From contig NZ_CP117782.1 in the NCBI RefSeq assembly GCF_028657905.1, positions 2,170,001 to 2,234,000 of the forward strand: a stretch of 64,000 bases of DNA, written 5' to 3'. The notes beneath the pieces are model-generated. The model had not been told where the DNA came from. It did no database searches and was given only the letters and a program-made list of their open reading frames with translations. This DNA is from Burkholderia sp. FERM BP-3421. GTDB taxonomy: Bacteria; Pseudomonadota; Gammaproteobacteria; Burkholderiales; Burkholderiaceae. How positions within the stretch are numbered: position 1 is the stretch's first letter; each line of letters opens with the position of its first letter. This document shows, in pieces, positions 51,474 through 63,929 of the stretch. A program made the position numbers and the translations under genes.

Positions 51474-53702
51474 TCAGGCGATCGCGTCGATGATGCCGTT
51501 CAGTGTCGCACTCGGGCGCATCGCCTGGCTCGTCAGCGCGACGTTCGGGCGGTAGTAGCCGCCGATGTCCACCGGCTTGCCCTGCGCGGCGGCCAGTTCT
51601 TCCAGGATGCGCGCCTCATGGTCGGCGAGCGCCTTCGCGACGCCCGCGAACTGCGCCTGCAACGCGGCGTCCTCGGTCTGCGCGGCGAGCGCCTGCGCCC
51701 AGTAGAAGCACAGATAGAAATGGCTGCCGCGATTGTCGATGCCGCCGACCTTGCGCGCCGGCGACTTGTTCTCGTCGAGGAACTTGCCGGTCGCCTGATC
51801 GAGCGTCTTCGCGAGCACCAGCGCACGCGGGTTCGCGTAGGCGTTGCCGAGGTGCTCGAGCGACGCGGCGAGCGCGAGGAATTCGCCGAGCGAATCCCAG
51901 CGCAGGAAGCCTTCCTCGACGAACTGCTGCACGTGCTTCGGCGCCGAACCGCCCGCGCCCGTCTCGAACATCCCGCCGCCCGCCATCAGCGGCACGATCG
52001 ACAGCATCTTCGCGCTGGTGCCGAGTTCCATGATCGGGAACAGGTCGGTCAGGTAATCGCGCAGCACGTTGCCGGTGACCGAGATCGTGTCCTGGCCCGC
52101 GCGAATCCGATCGAGCGAGAAACGCGTCGCGTCCACGGGGGTCATGACGCGGATGTCGAGACCGCTGGTGTCGTGATCCTTCAGATACTGCTCGACCTTG
52201 CGGATCACCTGCGCATCGTGCGCGCGCGCCGGATCGAGCCAGAACACGGCCGGCGCGCCGGTCGCGCGAGCGCGGCTCACCGCGAGCTTGACCCAATCCT
52301 GCACCGGAGCGTCCTTGGTCTGGCACATGCGCCAGATGTCGCCGGCTTCGACCGCATGCTCGAGCAGCACCTGGCCCGCCTCGTCGATCACGCGCACGAC
52401 GCCGTCGGCCGCGATCTGGAAGGTCTTGTCGTGCGAACCGTATTCTTCGGCCGCCTGCGCCATCAGGCCGACGTTCGGCACGCTGCCCATCGTCACCGGA
52501 TCGAACGCGCCGTGCTGCTTGCAGTCCTCGATCACGGCCTGGTAGACGCCCGCGTAGCAGCGGTCCGGAATCACCGCCTTGGCGTCGTACAGCGCGCCGT
52601 CGGGGCCCCACATGCAGCCCGACTCGCGGATCATCGCCGGCATCGAGGCGTCGACGATCACGTCGCTCGGCACGTGCAGGCTGGTGATGCCCTTGTCCGA
52701 ATTGACCATCGCGAGCTGCGGGCGACGCGCGTATTCGGCCTTCAGGTCGGCCTCGATCGCGGCGCGCGCGTCGTCGGGCAGATCCTTGAGGCGCGCGTAC
52801 AGGTCGCCGATGCCGTTGTTCGGATTGAAGCCCGCCTGCGCGAGCACGCCCGCGTGCTTGTCGAGCACGTCCTGGTAGAACACCGAGACCGCGTGGCCGA
52901 AGATGATCGGATCCGAGACCTTCATCATCGTCGCCTTCAGGTGCACCGAGAACAGCACTTCCTTGCGCTTCGCGTCCTCGACCTGCTCGGCGAGGAAGGC
53001 GCGCAGCGCCTTCTTGCTCATCACCGACGCATCGATGATCTCACCCGCCTTCAGCGCGGTCTTTTCCTTCAGCACCGTCGTCGCGCCGCCGGCTGCCGTC
53101 AGCTCGATGCGCACGCTGCCCGCCGCGCCGATCAGCGCCGAACGCTCGCTGCCGTAGAAGTCGCCGGCGCTCATGTGCGCGACGTGCGCCTTCGAATCCG
53201 CGCGCCACGCGCCCATCTTGTGCGGGTGCTTGCGTGCGTAGTTCTTGACCGACAACGGTGCGCGGCGGTCCGAGTTGCCTTCGCGCAGCACCGGGTTCAC
53301 CGCGCTGCCCTTGATCTTGTCGTAGCGCGCCTTGGCGTCCTTCTCGGCATCGTTCGCCGGATGCTCCGGATAGTCGGGCAGCGCGTAGCCCTGCGCCTGC
53401 AGCTCCGCGATCGCGGCCTTCAGCTGCGGCACCGATGCGCTGATGTTCGGCAGCTTGATGATGTTCGCTTCCGGCCGGGTGGTGAGCTGGCCCAGCTCGG
53501 CGAGCGCGTCGGCGCTCTTCTGCTCGGGCGACAGGCGCTCCGGGAAAGCGGCGACGATGCGGCCCGCGAGCGAGATGTCGCGGGTTTCGACCGCGACGCC
53601 CGACGGACGCGTGAATGCCTCGACGATCGGCAGCAGCGAATAGGTGGCGAGCGCGGGCGCTTCGTCAGTGAGGGTGTAGATGATCTTCGGCGAATTGGAC
53701 AT
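51474..53702 (-). CDS. icd2: Monomeric NADP-dependent isocitrate dehydrogenase
   Basis: A 742-residue enzyme of the large monomeric IDH type, which converts isocitrate to 2-oxoglutarate with NADP. Hallmarks are the start SPKIIYTLTDEAPALATYSLLP, then VETRDISLAGRI, NSDRRAPLSVKNYARKHPHKMG (about 130-151), and SDPIIFGHAVSVFYQ. It has no sequence relationship to the dimeric enzyme encoded 210 bp away. ATG 53702 (MSNSPKI) was chosen; the in-frame extension to 53798 is not conserved. The two IDH genes lie in the same direction. Confidence 0.95.
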   Translation of the reverse strand: MSNSPKIIYTLTDEAPALATYSLLPIVEAFTRPSGVAVETRDISLAGRIVAAFPERLSPEQKSADALAELGQLTTRPEANIIKLPNISASVPQLKAAIAELQAQGYALPDYPEHPANDAEKDAKARYDKIKGSAVNPVLREGNSDRRAPLSVKNYARKHPHKMGAWRADSKAHVAHMSAGDFYGSERSALIGAAGSVRIELTAAGGATTVLKEKTALKAGEIIDASVMSKKALRAFLAEQVEDAKRKEVLFSVHLKATMMKVSDPIIFGHAVSVFYQDVLDKHAGVLAQAGFNPNNGIGDLYARLKDLPDDARAAIEADLKAEYARRPQLAMVNSDKGITSLHVPSDVIVDASMPAMIRESGCMWGPDGALYDAKAVIPDRCYAGVYQAVIEDCKQHGAFDPVTMGSVPNVGLMAQAAEEYGSHDKTFQIAADGVVRVIDEAGQVLLEHAVEAGDIWRMCQTKDAPVQDWVKLAVSRARATGAPAVFWLDPARAHDAQVIRKVEQYLKDHDTSGLDIRVMTPVDATRFSLDRIRAGQDTISVTGNVLRDYLTDLFPIMELGTSAKMLSIVPLMAGGGMFETGAGGSAPKHVQQFVEEGFLRWDSLGEFLALAASLEHLGNAYANPRALVLAKTLDQATGKFLDENKSPARKVGGIDNRGSHFYLCFYWAQALAAQTEDAALQAQFAGVAKALADHEARILEELAAAQGKPVDIGGYYRPNVALTSQAMRPSATLNGIIDAIA

Positions 53703-53912
53703 GAGCTTGATGCGTTGCGACTGAAATATTGAAGCCGGCGCGGAACCGGCGGTGATGCGATCGGAACGATCGCGAAACGGCAGGCGCGCCAGCGCCATCG
53801 GGCGCGGGCAAGGAGGGAAGCCGGAACCGCTCGCGGCCGCCCCTCGAATCGCCGCGCACCGGCCCGCTGCCGCGCGCGACAGGCCGCCGGCGCAGGCCGG
53901 CGGCCGGCAGAC

Positions 53913-55169
<1,257 letters not shown>

Positions 55170-55396
55170 GGTCGACTCCAGTGAGATGGCTGGGCTGATT
55201 AGGAATCTGCTGATGGCTGCCTGGCTCGCGACTGCGCGCCCGTTCCGCGCCTGCAACAGCGAATCGCTATTCTAGCGCCCGCTGACGGCGCGGCGGCGCG
55301 CAAGCCGGGAGCGGTGCATCAGGTTCCGCTCAAGTCTTATATAAGACAAAAGAGTTACCGTTCCGTATTATGCATTAAGATTCCGCCATTTGCCAT

Positions 55397-56014
55397 ATGA
55401 CGCGGGCCGCCCAGGCTGCCCGCCGCCGCCCCGCCATGCCCCTCATCGCCCTCAACAAGCCGTACGGCACCATCTGCCAGTTTTCCGCGCACGAGACCCG
55501 CGCCTCGCTCGGCGACTGGGTCAGGACGCCCGGCGTCTACCCGGCGGGCCGGCTCGACGCCGACAGCGAGGGCCTGCTGCTGCTGACCGACGACGGCGCG
55601 CTGCAGGCGCGCATCGCGGAGCCGCGCCACAAGCTCGTGAAACGCTACTGGGCGCAGGTCGAGGGCGCCCCCGACGCGAGTACGCTGAAGGCGCTCGCGC
55701 GCGGCGTCGATCTCGGCGACTACGTGACACGCCCGTGTCAAGCGAGCTTCGTCGAACCATCCGACGCCCTGTGGCCGCGCACCCCGCCGATCCGTCATCG
55801 CGCGGCGATCCCGACGACCTGGATCGAACTCGCGATCACCGAAGGCAAGAACCGCCAGGTGCGACGGATGACCGCGGCGGTCGGGTTTCCGACCTTGCGG
55901 CTCGTGCGCGTCGGCATCGGCGCGCTCGACCTGTTCGCGCTCGACCTTGCGCCGGGCGCAACGCTCGAGCTGCCTGCGCGCGCACCGTGGGACGGGTTCG
56001 CGCCGGCGCGCTGA
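55397..56014 (+). CDS. rluE: 23S rRNA pseudouridine synthase RluE-like
   Basis: A 205-residue pseudouridine synthase lacking an S4 domain. Catalytic Asp is in AGRLDADSEGLLLLTDDG (about 54), with LNKPYGTICQFS near the start and ITEGKNRQVRRMTAAVGFPTLRLVRVGIG (in two blocks) later. It fits RluE (U2457 of 23S rRNA). ATG 55397 gives a 13-residue basic extension; ATG 55436 (MPLIALNKPYG) is an equally possible start. It is divergent from icd. Confidence 0.85.
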   Translation: MTRAAQAARRRPAMPLIALNKPYGTICQFSAHETRASLGDWVRTPGVYPAGRLDADSEGLLLLTDDGALQARIAEPRHKLVKRYWAQVEGAPDASTLKALARGVDLGDYVTRPCQASFVEPSDALWPRTPPIRHRAAIPTTWIELAITEGKNRQVRRMTAAVGFPTLRLVRVGIGALDLFALDLAPGATLELPARAPWDGFAPAR

Positions 56015-56271
56015 AAGTGTGTGTCGACGCGACGTCAACCGGCCGCGAACCTGCCGCGTTAAACCACGCAGATGCCGCTTTTAGCTATCCGGCATTGGCG
56101 TGACAGCCGCGGCTCCGTCGTTTGCGCGACATCAAGATCCGGCGAGACGCCCGCAGCACGACGAGATTTTTCTCGATGTGCCTGTCAACCGAAAGGTGGA
56201 TGGCCCCGTTAGACGACATGACTCCTATGCCGGGTCATTTGGTTAATTAACTAAAGCTGAGGAAACACAAA

Positions 56272-56475
56272 ATGAACAAACTGATCGCCGCTCTGGTCGC
56301 TGGCCTCTTCGCAACGGCAGCTTTCGCACAAGCTTCGGCACCGGCAGCTGCTCCGGCTGCTGACGCTGCTTCGGCACCGGCTGCAAAGAAGGCGCACAAG
56401 AAGCACGCGCACAAGAATACGCACGCAAAGAAGGAAGCCAGCGCAGCTGAAGCCCCGGCAGCTGCTTCGAACTAA
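56272..56475 (+). CDS. Small exported Ala/Lys/His-rich protein (acid-shock Asr-like)
   Basis: A 67-residue protein: a signal peptide (MNKLIAALVAGLFATAAFA) followed by a mature chain made of Ala/Pro then Lys/His repeats (KKAHKKHAHKNTHAKK). The composition resembles Asr, the periplasmic acid-shock protein of enterobacteria, or a PsiF-like small protein. There is no enzymatic motif. GAGGAAA precedes the ATG, and a strong terminator follows. Ala codons are mostly GCT/GCA, unlike the GCG/GCC of neighbours, a sign of high expression. The function is unknown. Confidence 0.75.
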   Translation: MNKLIAALVAGLFATAAFAQASAPAAAPAADAASAPAAKKAHKKHAHKNTHAKKEASAAEAPAAASN

Positions 56476-56533
56476 GTAAGAAAGTTGTAATAACGCAGTC
56501 AAGAACACGCAGTTGCCGTTCTTACGGCGTTGG

Positions 56534-56566
56534 AAGGCAGATCACCGCGAGGCGATCTGCCTTTTT
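56534..56566 (+). terminator. Intrinsic terminator of the Asr-like gene
   Basis: AAGGCAGATC and GATCTGCCTT form a 10-bp stem around a 10-nt loop, followed by TTTCTTTTT. Confidence 0.85.
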
Positions 56567-56643
56567 CTTTTTGCGCCCGCCGGCTGCGCGCGCCATCGCG
56601 CATCGCGTACCATGCGGGTCTCGTGTCCGATAGGAGCCCCGCT

Positions 56644-57150
56644 GTGCGATTTTCCCCGCGCTCTGCGCTCGCCCGTTTCGCCCGGGCCGCCGCCCTTCCC
56701 CTCGCGCTCGCGGTCGCCGCGGCCGGCCTGCCCGCCGCGCCGGCCCTGGCGCAGATGCCGCCCGGCGCCAAGCAGCCCGGCGAGTTCCCGCGCGTGAAAC
56801 TGCGCGCCGGCATGTACGTGATCGACGCCGCGGTCGCCGCGAACGACGCCGATCGCGAGCAAGGCCTGATGTATCGCTCGCAACTCGCGCCGAACGAAGG
56901 CATGCTGTTCGTTTTTGATGAAAATGCAGTCCATTGTTTCTGGATGAAGAACACCTTGATTCCGCTGTCGATCGCCTTCATCCGCGCGGACGGCACCATC
57001 ACCGACGTCGACGAGATGAAAGCGGAGACCGTCGACAACCACTGTCCGCGCAACAATGGCGTCTACGCGCTGGAAATGGGCAAGGACTGGTTCGCCGCCA
57101 AGGGCATCAAGCCGGGCATGAAGATCGACGGGCTGCCGCAGCCGCGCTGA
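56644..57150 (+). CDS. DUF192 family exported protein
   Basis: A 168-residue protein with a signal peptide (to about ALAQ, residue 37) and a DUF192 domain. Hallmarks: MYRSQLAPNEGMLFVF, HCFWMKNTLIPLSIAFI and VYALEMGKDWFAAKGIKPGM. The family is widespread and uncharacterised. GTG 56644 was chosen because AGGAG lies about nine bases upstream and it starts a normal signal peptide; the open frame upstream (to 56530) overlaps the terminator. The fusA copy follows. Confidence 0.85.
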   Translation: MRFSPRSALARFARAAALPLALAVAAAGLPAAPALAQMPPGAKQPGEFPRVKLRAGMYVIDAAVAANDADREQGLMYRSQLAPNEGMLFVFDENAVHCFWMKNTLIPLSIAFIRADGTITDVDEMKAETVDNHCPRNNGVYALEMGKDWFAAKGIKPGMKIDGLPQPR

Positions 57151-57174
57151 AGCGCGCTGCCCGAGCCTGCGCCG

Positions 57175-57203
57175 ACCGGCCGCTTTGCGCGCCGGTTTTT
57201 TTT
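57175..57203 (+). terminator. Intrinsic terminator of the DUF192 gene
   Basis: ACCGGC (57175-57180) pairs with GCCGGT (57191-57196), continued by a TTTTTTT run. Confidence 0.75.
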
Positions 57204-57396
57204 CGCCCGCGCGTCGCGGCGGACACGCGCGGCAAAGACGGCCGCAAAAACGTTGACACCCGTCGCTTGATTCCAGGGCGGGAGCCCGCATCTGCAAAAG
57301 CCACGCGCACACGCTATGCTTTAAGTCTCGTTGCAAAACCCAACCGGTCCGCCGCGGCGGCGGGCCACATCCGTCCCGAACCCAAGGAGGTTCAAC

Positions 57397-59511
<2,115 letters not shown>

Positions 59512-59545
59512 TCCTCGGCGACGCGCGGCGGCCATGCCGCCCACG

Positions 59546-59578
59546 ACGGCCTGCCCGGCAACGGGCAGGCCGTTTTTT
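59546..59578 (+). terminator. Intrinsic terminator of the fusA copy
   Basis: ACGGCCTGCCCG and CGGGCAGGCCGT form a perfect 12-bp stem around GCAA, followed by TTTTTT. Confidence 0.9.
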
Positions 59579-59998
59579 CCGGGTCGACGACCGGCGTGGC
59601 GACGCGCGCCCTGCCCGGCTTGCACCGCCAGGCCCCCGTACGTCGTCGCGCAGCCCCCGTGTTTGCATCCAAGCCGATTGACACTCTTACCGGCTGCTTG
59701 AGCCCGTTTCACTTCTGATACACCTTTCGTCGTTTGACCGGCCGCGCGCGCCGGGCGGACGTGCGCGGCCCATACGGCGCGCGGCTGCGCGGCCGATGGC
59801 ACGTTTATCGCTCGCATCACGGCATGCGCCGGGCGAGAGGCCCGTGCGGCGCTATCCCTGACAAGCCCGGCAGATCCGGCTCAAGGGTCGCTGCAATCAG
59901 CAGGACCTGGACCGACACGACGATACGGACTCCACACATAGCGCAACGGTGAAGCACCGCGGTGACGGGGGATCGCGCGCTTCGGGAGGCCGATGATC
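59579..59998. other. Intergenic region upstream of the Gly/Ser-rich gene
   Basis: About 420 bp without a supported gene. It should contain the promoter of the Gly/Ser-rich gene. GGGAGG at 59984-59989 is its ribosome-binding site. No conserved motif was recognised. Confidence 0.5.
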
Positions 59999-60778
59999 AT
60001 GGACATCTACAGACGGAAACGCGACAACGCCGCCACGCGACGGCCACGCGCCCTGCTCGCACTCGGTGCGCTCGGCGCGCTGGCCTGCTGCGCGGCGGTG
60101 CCGGTATTCGCGCAGTCAGCGAACGACGTGATCCCGGCCTGGTTCATCGCACTTCAGCAGATCGCGCAGCCGGAACTGGCCGCGCCGATCCAGGTTGCTC
60201 AGAACTCCGATGCAAGTCCGTCGACGCCCGAGCAGGATGCGCAGACGCTGTTCACGCCGCACAACTGCTCCGGCGATCCCATCTCGTGCCGGGGCCAGGG
60301 CCGGGGCGCGGGCGGCGGCGGCGGCGGGGGTAACGGCGGCAGCAGCGGCAGCGGCGGCGGACACGGTTCGAGCGGCAGTTCCAGCGGCGGCGCCGTTGGC
60401 GCGCAAGGCGGCCTGGGCGGCAGCAGCGGCGGCGGGCGCGGCGGCAGTTCATCCGGAGGCGGATCGTCGAGCGCGGGGTCTTCCAGCGGCAGCTCCTCGG
60501 GTGGCAGCACGTCCGGCAGCGGTTCCTCCAGCGGCGGCTCCACGAGCGGCAGTTCCTCGAGCGGCACGTCCAGTTGCGGCTGCGGCAGCCACGGCGCCGG
60601 GCCGAGCGGCGCGGCCGGTCACGGACTCGGCGGTCCGGGCGCCGTGGGCGCGGTCGGCGGCATAGGCGGCCTGGGCGCCGGCGGACGCGGCGCGGGCGGC
60701 ATGGGACCGGGCGGACGCGGCGGCGGCATGGGCCCCGGCGGACGCGGCGGCGGCGGGAACGGCAACGGCAATCACTGA
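59999..60778 (+). CDS. Gly/Ser-rich exported repeat protein
   Basis: A 259-residue protein. An Arg-rich start and hydrophobic segment (RALLALGALGALACCAA) form a signal peptide, cleaved near VFAQ. Residues 40-100 are an ordinary globular-looking segment with Asn/Asp/Gln, including Cys90 and Cys97. From about residue 100 to the end it is Gly/Ser-rich low-complexity: Ser-Gly clusters, then GGRGAGGMGPGG-type repeats, with Cys193 and Cys195 in SSCGCGSH. ATG 59999 is favoured because GGGAGG lies nine bases upstream; ATG 59993 is only three bases from it. The family is not known; a structural or surface role is plausible. Confidence 0.7.
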   Translation: MDIYRRKRDNAATRRPRALLALGALGALACCAAVPVFAQSANDVIPAWFIALQQIAQPELAAPIQVAQNSDASPSTPEQDAQTLFTPHNCSGDPISCRGQGRGAGGGGGGGNGGSSGSGGGHGSSGSSSGGAVGAQGGLGGSSGGGRGGSSSGGGSSSAGSSSGSSSGGSTSGSGSSSGGSTSGSSSSGTSSCGCGSHGAGPSGAAGHGLGGPGAVGAVGGIGGLGAGGRGAGGMGPGGRGGGMGPGGRGGGGNGNGNH

Positions 60779-60807
60779 AGCGCGGCCGCGCGCCCCAGGC
60801 GGTGACG

Positions 60808-61653
60808 CTACAGCATCTCCAGCGGCCGCTTGCGGCGCGGCGCGGCAAACTGCGCGTCGAGCCGCGCCAGCTCGTCGTCGCTGAACGCGAAGGCGAGCGC
60901 CGCGTGATTGTCGCGCACGTGCTCGAGGCGCGCCGCCTTCGGAATCGCGAATACGCCGGGCCGTCGCAGAACCCAGGCGAGCGCGACCCGCATCGCCGAC
61001 ACCCCACGCTCGCGCGCGATCTCGGCAAGCACCGAGTGCGCTGGCAGACGCGCGTGGTCGACCGGGCTGTAGGCCATCGCCGGCATGCGCCGCTGGGCAA
61101 GCCAGGGCAGCAGGTCGAACTCCGGGCCGCGGCGCGCCACGTTGTAGAGAATCTGGTTCGTCGCGCATGCGCCGCCGCCCGCCTCGGCGACCAGCTCGCG
61201 CATGTCGTCGGTATCGAAGTTGCTCACGCCCCAGTGGCGGATCTTGCCCGCCGCGCGCAGCGCCTCGAAGCCCGCGACCGTTTCCGCGAGCGGCACCGTC
61301 CCGCGCCAGTGCAGCAGATACAGATCGATGCGGTCGGTCCGCAGACGCGCGAGGCTCGCCTCGCACGCGGCGACCACGCTCCGACGGCCGGCATGATGCG
61401 GATAGACCTTGCTGACCAGGAACACGTCGTCGCGCAGGCCCGCGAGCGCGGTGCCGAGGAACGTTTCGGTCGCGCCGTCGCCGTACATCTCGGCGGTGTC
61501 GATCACGGACATGCCGAGCGCCACGCCTGCGCGCAGCGCGGCCGTTTCGTCCGCGCGCCGCGCCGGGCGCTCGCCCATTTCCCAGGTGCCCTGGCCCAGT
61601 CTCGGAATGTGTTCGCCGTCGGGCAACGCCACCGTGCCGATTTCATCCGCCAT
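60808..61653 (-). CDS. Aldo/keto reductase
   Basis: A 281-residue NADPH-dependent TIM-barrel reductase. The catalytic tetrad is visible as Asp and Tyr in DTAEMYGDG (about 51-59), Lys in LVSKVYPHH and His in YLLHWRG (about 112). The cofactor motif VFAIPKAARLEHVRDN near the C-terminus is the usual pattern. The natural substrate is unknown; most such enzymes reduce aldehydes. ATG 61653 (MADEIGTVAL) was chosen over an in-frame codon at 61755. It is divergent from the GntR regulator, 169 bp away. Confidence 0.85.
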   Translation of the reverse strand: MADEIGTVALPDGEHIPRLGQGTWEMGERPARRADETAALRAGVALGMSVIDTAEMYGDGATETFLGTALAGLRDDVFLVSKVYPHHAGRRSVVAACEASLARLRTDRIDLYLLHWRGTVPLAETVAGFEALRAAGKIRHWGVSNFDTDDMRELVAEAGGGACATNQILYNVARRGPEFDLLPWLAQRRMPAMAYSPVDHARLPAHSVLAEIARERGVSAMRVALAWVLRRPGVFAIPKAARLEHVRDNHAALAFAFSDDELARLDAQFAAPRRKRPLEML

Positions 61654-61822
61654 TCGCCGTCCCCTCGCCTGTCCTGCGCACCACGCGCCGCCCGCCAGTG
61701 TATCCGGCCGCACACAGATCGCACGACCACGGCCCGCGGCGGCGCGTCCCGCCACAAAATACCGGATACGTCCGGCTCGTACGATGACTTAAAATGACAA
61801 TACTGTTTCAGACGCCCATTCC

Positions 61823-62569
61823 ATGAAGCCATCGAAGGAAGACCGCTGGTCCGACCTGCGGCCCGACCCGGACAACGATACGCCGCTCTACCTGCAGCTC
61901 GCCCGCAAGCTCGGCGACGCGATCCACGACAACCGCTGGGCGGCCGGCGAGGCGCTGCCCTCGGAGCGGCTGTTGTCGGAAGCGCTGGGCGTCTCGCGCA
62001 TCACCGCGCGCAAGGCCATCGCGCTGCTGGTCGAGCAAGGCCTGATCCGCCGCACCCAGGGCGCCGGCAACTTCATCCAGCCGCGCTACGAGGATCCGCT
62101 GTCGCGGCTGTCGAGCTTCAGCGAGATGCTCAAGCGGCGCGGCTTCACGCCGGGCTCGCAATGGCTCGCACGCGATATCCAGCCAGCCAACCGCGACGAG
62201 GTGATCCAGCTCGGCTTGTCGCCCGCCGCCTCGGTGACGCGGCTCAAGCGGCTGCGGCTCGCCGACGACATCGTGATGGCCGTCGAGAACTCGACCTTTC
62301 CCGCCACCATCATTCCCGACCCGCACGCGATCACCGATTCGCTGTACAGCTATCTGGAACAGCGCGGCACGCCGATCGTGCGCGCGCTCCAGCATTTTCG
62401 GGCGGTCAACGCGAGCGAGGAGATCGCACGCCAGATGGGTATCGAGACGCACGACGCGCTGCTGCTGATCACGCGGATTGGTTACACCGCCGATCAGCGC
62501 GCCATCGAGCTGACCGACACCTACTGCCGCAACGACTACTACGATTTCGTCGTCGAGTTGCGCAAGTAA
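61823..62569 (+). CDS. GntR-family regulator with UTRA domain (HutC/NagR-like)
   Basis: A 248-residue regulator. The winged HTH is in residues 20-88 (PLYLQLARKLGDAI, then ALPSERLLSEALGVSRITARKA in two blocks, then GLIRRTQGAGNFI). The UTRA ligand domain fills 105-245, starting with LSSFSEMLKRRGFTPGSQ and ending with LTDTYCRNDYYDFVVELRK. Such regulators often answer to amino-sugar phosphates or histidine-pathway intermediates. No such pathway is in the window, so targets are unknown; the AKR (divergent) and the citrate-synthase-like gene (130 bp downstream) are candidates. Note the alternative that it controls genes beyond the right edge. Confidence 0.85.
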   Translation: MKPSKEDRWSDLRPDPDNDTPLYLQLARKLGDAIHDNRWAAGEALPSERLLSEALGVSRITARKAIALLVEQGLIRRTQGAGNFIQPRYEDPLSRLSSFSEMLKRRGFTPGSQWLARDIQPANRDEVIQLGLSPAASVTRLKRLRLADDIVMAVENSTFPATIIPDPHAITDSLYSYLEQRGTPIVRALQHFRAVNASEEIARQMGIETHDALLLITRIGYTADQRAIELTDTYCRNDYYDFVVELRK

Positions 62570-62699
62570 GGCGCGCAAGGCGCAAAACCGCCGCACCCCG
62601 CCTAGAATGCGAGCCAGCCGCCGCCGCTCCCGATCCGCGTCACGGAGCGACGGCGTTCCGGGTGCCGACCGGGCGCCCCACGCCTCGCCAGGAGCCGCC

Positions 62700-63929
62700 A
62701 TGTCCCGCCTGTCCGCGACCGAAGCCGCGCAACTGCTCGGCGTCAGCCTGCCGACCCTGTACGCCTACGTGAGCCGCGGTCTGCTGCAGTCGCTGCCCGA
62801 CGGCGCGAACCGGCGGCACAGCTACGACGGCGCGGAAGTCCGTCTGCTCGCGCGCCGCCGCGCCGACGCGAAACGCGCGGGCAAGGTCGCGGAACGCTCG
62901 CTCGCCTGGGGCGTCCCGGTGCTCGAATCGCGCATCACGCAGATCGCCGACGGCGCGCTGCGCTATCGCGGCCACGACGCGCTCGCGCTCGCGACGACCG
63001 CGACGCTCGAGGAGGTCGCCGCGCTGTTGTGGGACTGCGCGCCGGAGCGCATCGCGCGCGCCGCCGCGCCCGATGCGGCCGCGGATCCACCCTGGGCGGA
63101 ATGGATGCACCGCTGGCGCGCGCTGGCGCCGCTCGAACGGGCGCTGGTGCTGCTGCCCGCCGCCGCCGCGACCCTGCCGCACGCGCCCGCGCAACACGCC
63201 GAGGGCCGGCTCGATACCGCGTGCGCGCTGATGCGCACGACCGCCGCCGCGCTCGCGGGCGCGACGCCGTCGCGCGCGCCGATCCATCTTCAGCTGGCCG
63301 AAGCCTGGGACGTGCGCGACCCGCACGGCGTCGATCTGCTGCGCATGGCGCTCGTGCTGTGCGCGGATCACGAACTCAATCCGTCGACCTTCGCCGTGCG
63401 CTGCATCGCCTCGACCGGCGCGCATCTGTACGGCGCGATCGCGGGCGGCCTGGCCGCGCTCGCGGGACCGCGACACGGCGGCGAGACGCGCCGGGTCACC
63501 GTCCTGCTCGACGAGGCGGCGCGCGCCGACGATCCCGATCGCTATCTGGCCGAGCGGCTCGCGCACGACGAACGCACGACGGGCGGCCGCACGCTGCTGG
63601 CCGGCTTCGACCATCCGCTGTATCCGCAAGGCGACCCGCGCGCGGCCCACCTCACCGACGCCCTGCGCGCGCACTTCGACGCGCATGCGCCGCTGCGCGA
63701 CGCGCTGGCGCTCGCCGCCTCGGTCGAAACCGCCACGACGCTGCGGCCGACCATCGATTTCGCGCTCGCGCTGATCGAGCGCACGCTGGCGCTGCCGCCC
63801 GACGCGGCCTTCGTGTTGTTCGCGGCGGGCCGGGTGGTCGGCTGGATCGCGCACGCGATCGAGCAGCAGACGGATGGCGGGCTGATCCGCCCGCGGGCGC
63901 GCTATATCGGCGCCGACGCGGCGACCTGA
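62700..63929 (+). CDS. Citrate-synthase-like protein with N-terminal helix-turn-helix
   Basis: A 409-residue fusion. Residues 1-50 form a MerR/excisionase-type HTH (SRLSATEAAQLLGVSLPTLY, then GANRRHSY). The rest is a citrate synthase fold whose three catalytic residues appear conserved: His259 in AGPRHGG, His305 in GFDHPLYP and Asp353 in TIDFALAL; His224 in DHELNPSTF is the usual substrate-side His. ATG 62700 has AGGAG about six bases upstream. Relatives are annotated as citrate synthase family proteins; whether it makes citrate, 2-methylcitrate or senses acyl-CoA is not known. It follows the GntR gene in the same direction. Confidence 0.85.
   Translation: MSRLSATEAAQLLGVSLPTLYAYVSRGLLQSLPDGANRRHSYDGAEVRLLARRRADAKRAGKVAERSLAWGVPVLESRITQIADGALRYRGHDALALATTATLEEVAALLWDCAPERIARAAAPDAAADPPWAEWMHRWRALAPLERALVLLPAAAATLPHAPAQHAEGRLDTACALMRTTAAALAGATPSRAPIHLQLAEAWDVRDPHGVDLLRMALVLCADHELNPSTFAVRCIASTGAHLYGAIAGGLAALAGPRHGGETRRVTVLLDEAARADDPDRYLAERLAHDERTTGGRTLLAGFDHPLYPQGDPRAAHLTDALRAHFDAHAPLRDALALAASVETATTLRPTIDFALALIERTLALPPDAAFVLFAAGRVVGWIAHAIEQQTDGGLIRPRARYIGADAAT

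Noticed and set aside
60199..60567. Proline/leucine-rich frame antisense to the Gly/Ser-rich gene
   Set aside because: Complement of Gly/Ser codons gives Pro/Leu/Glu runs; it has no promoter, signal or ribosome-binding site of its own.
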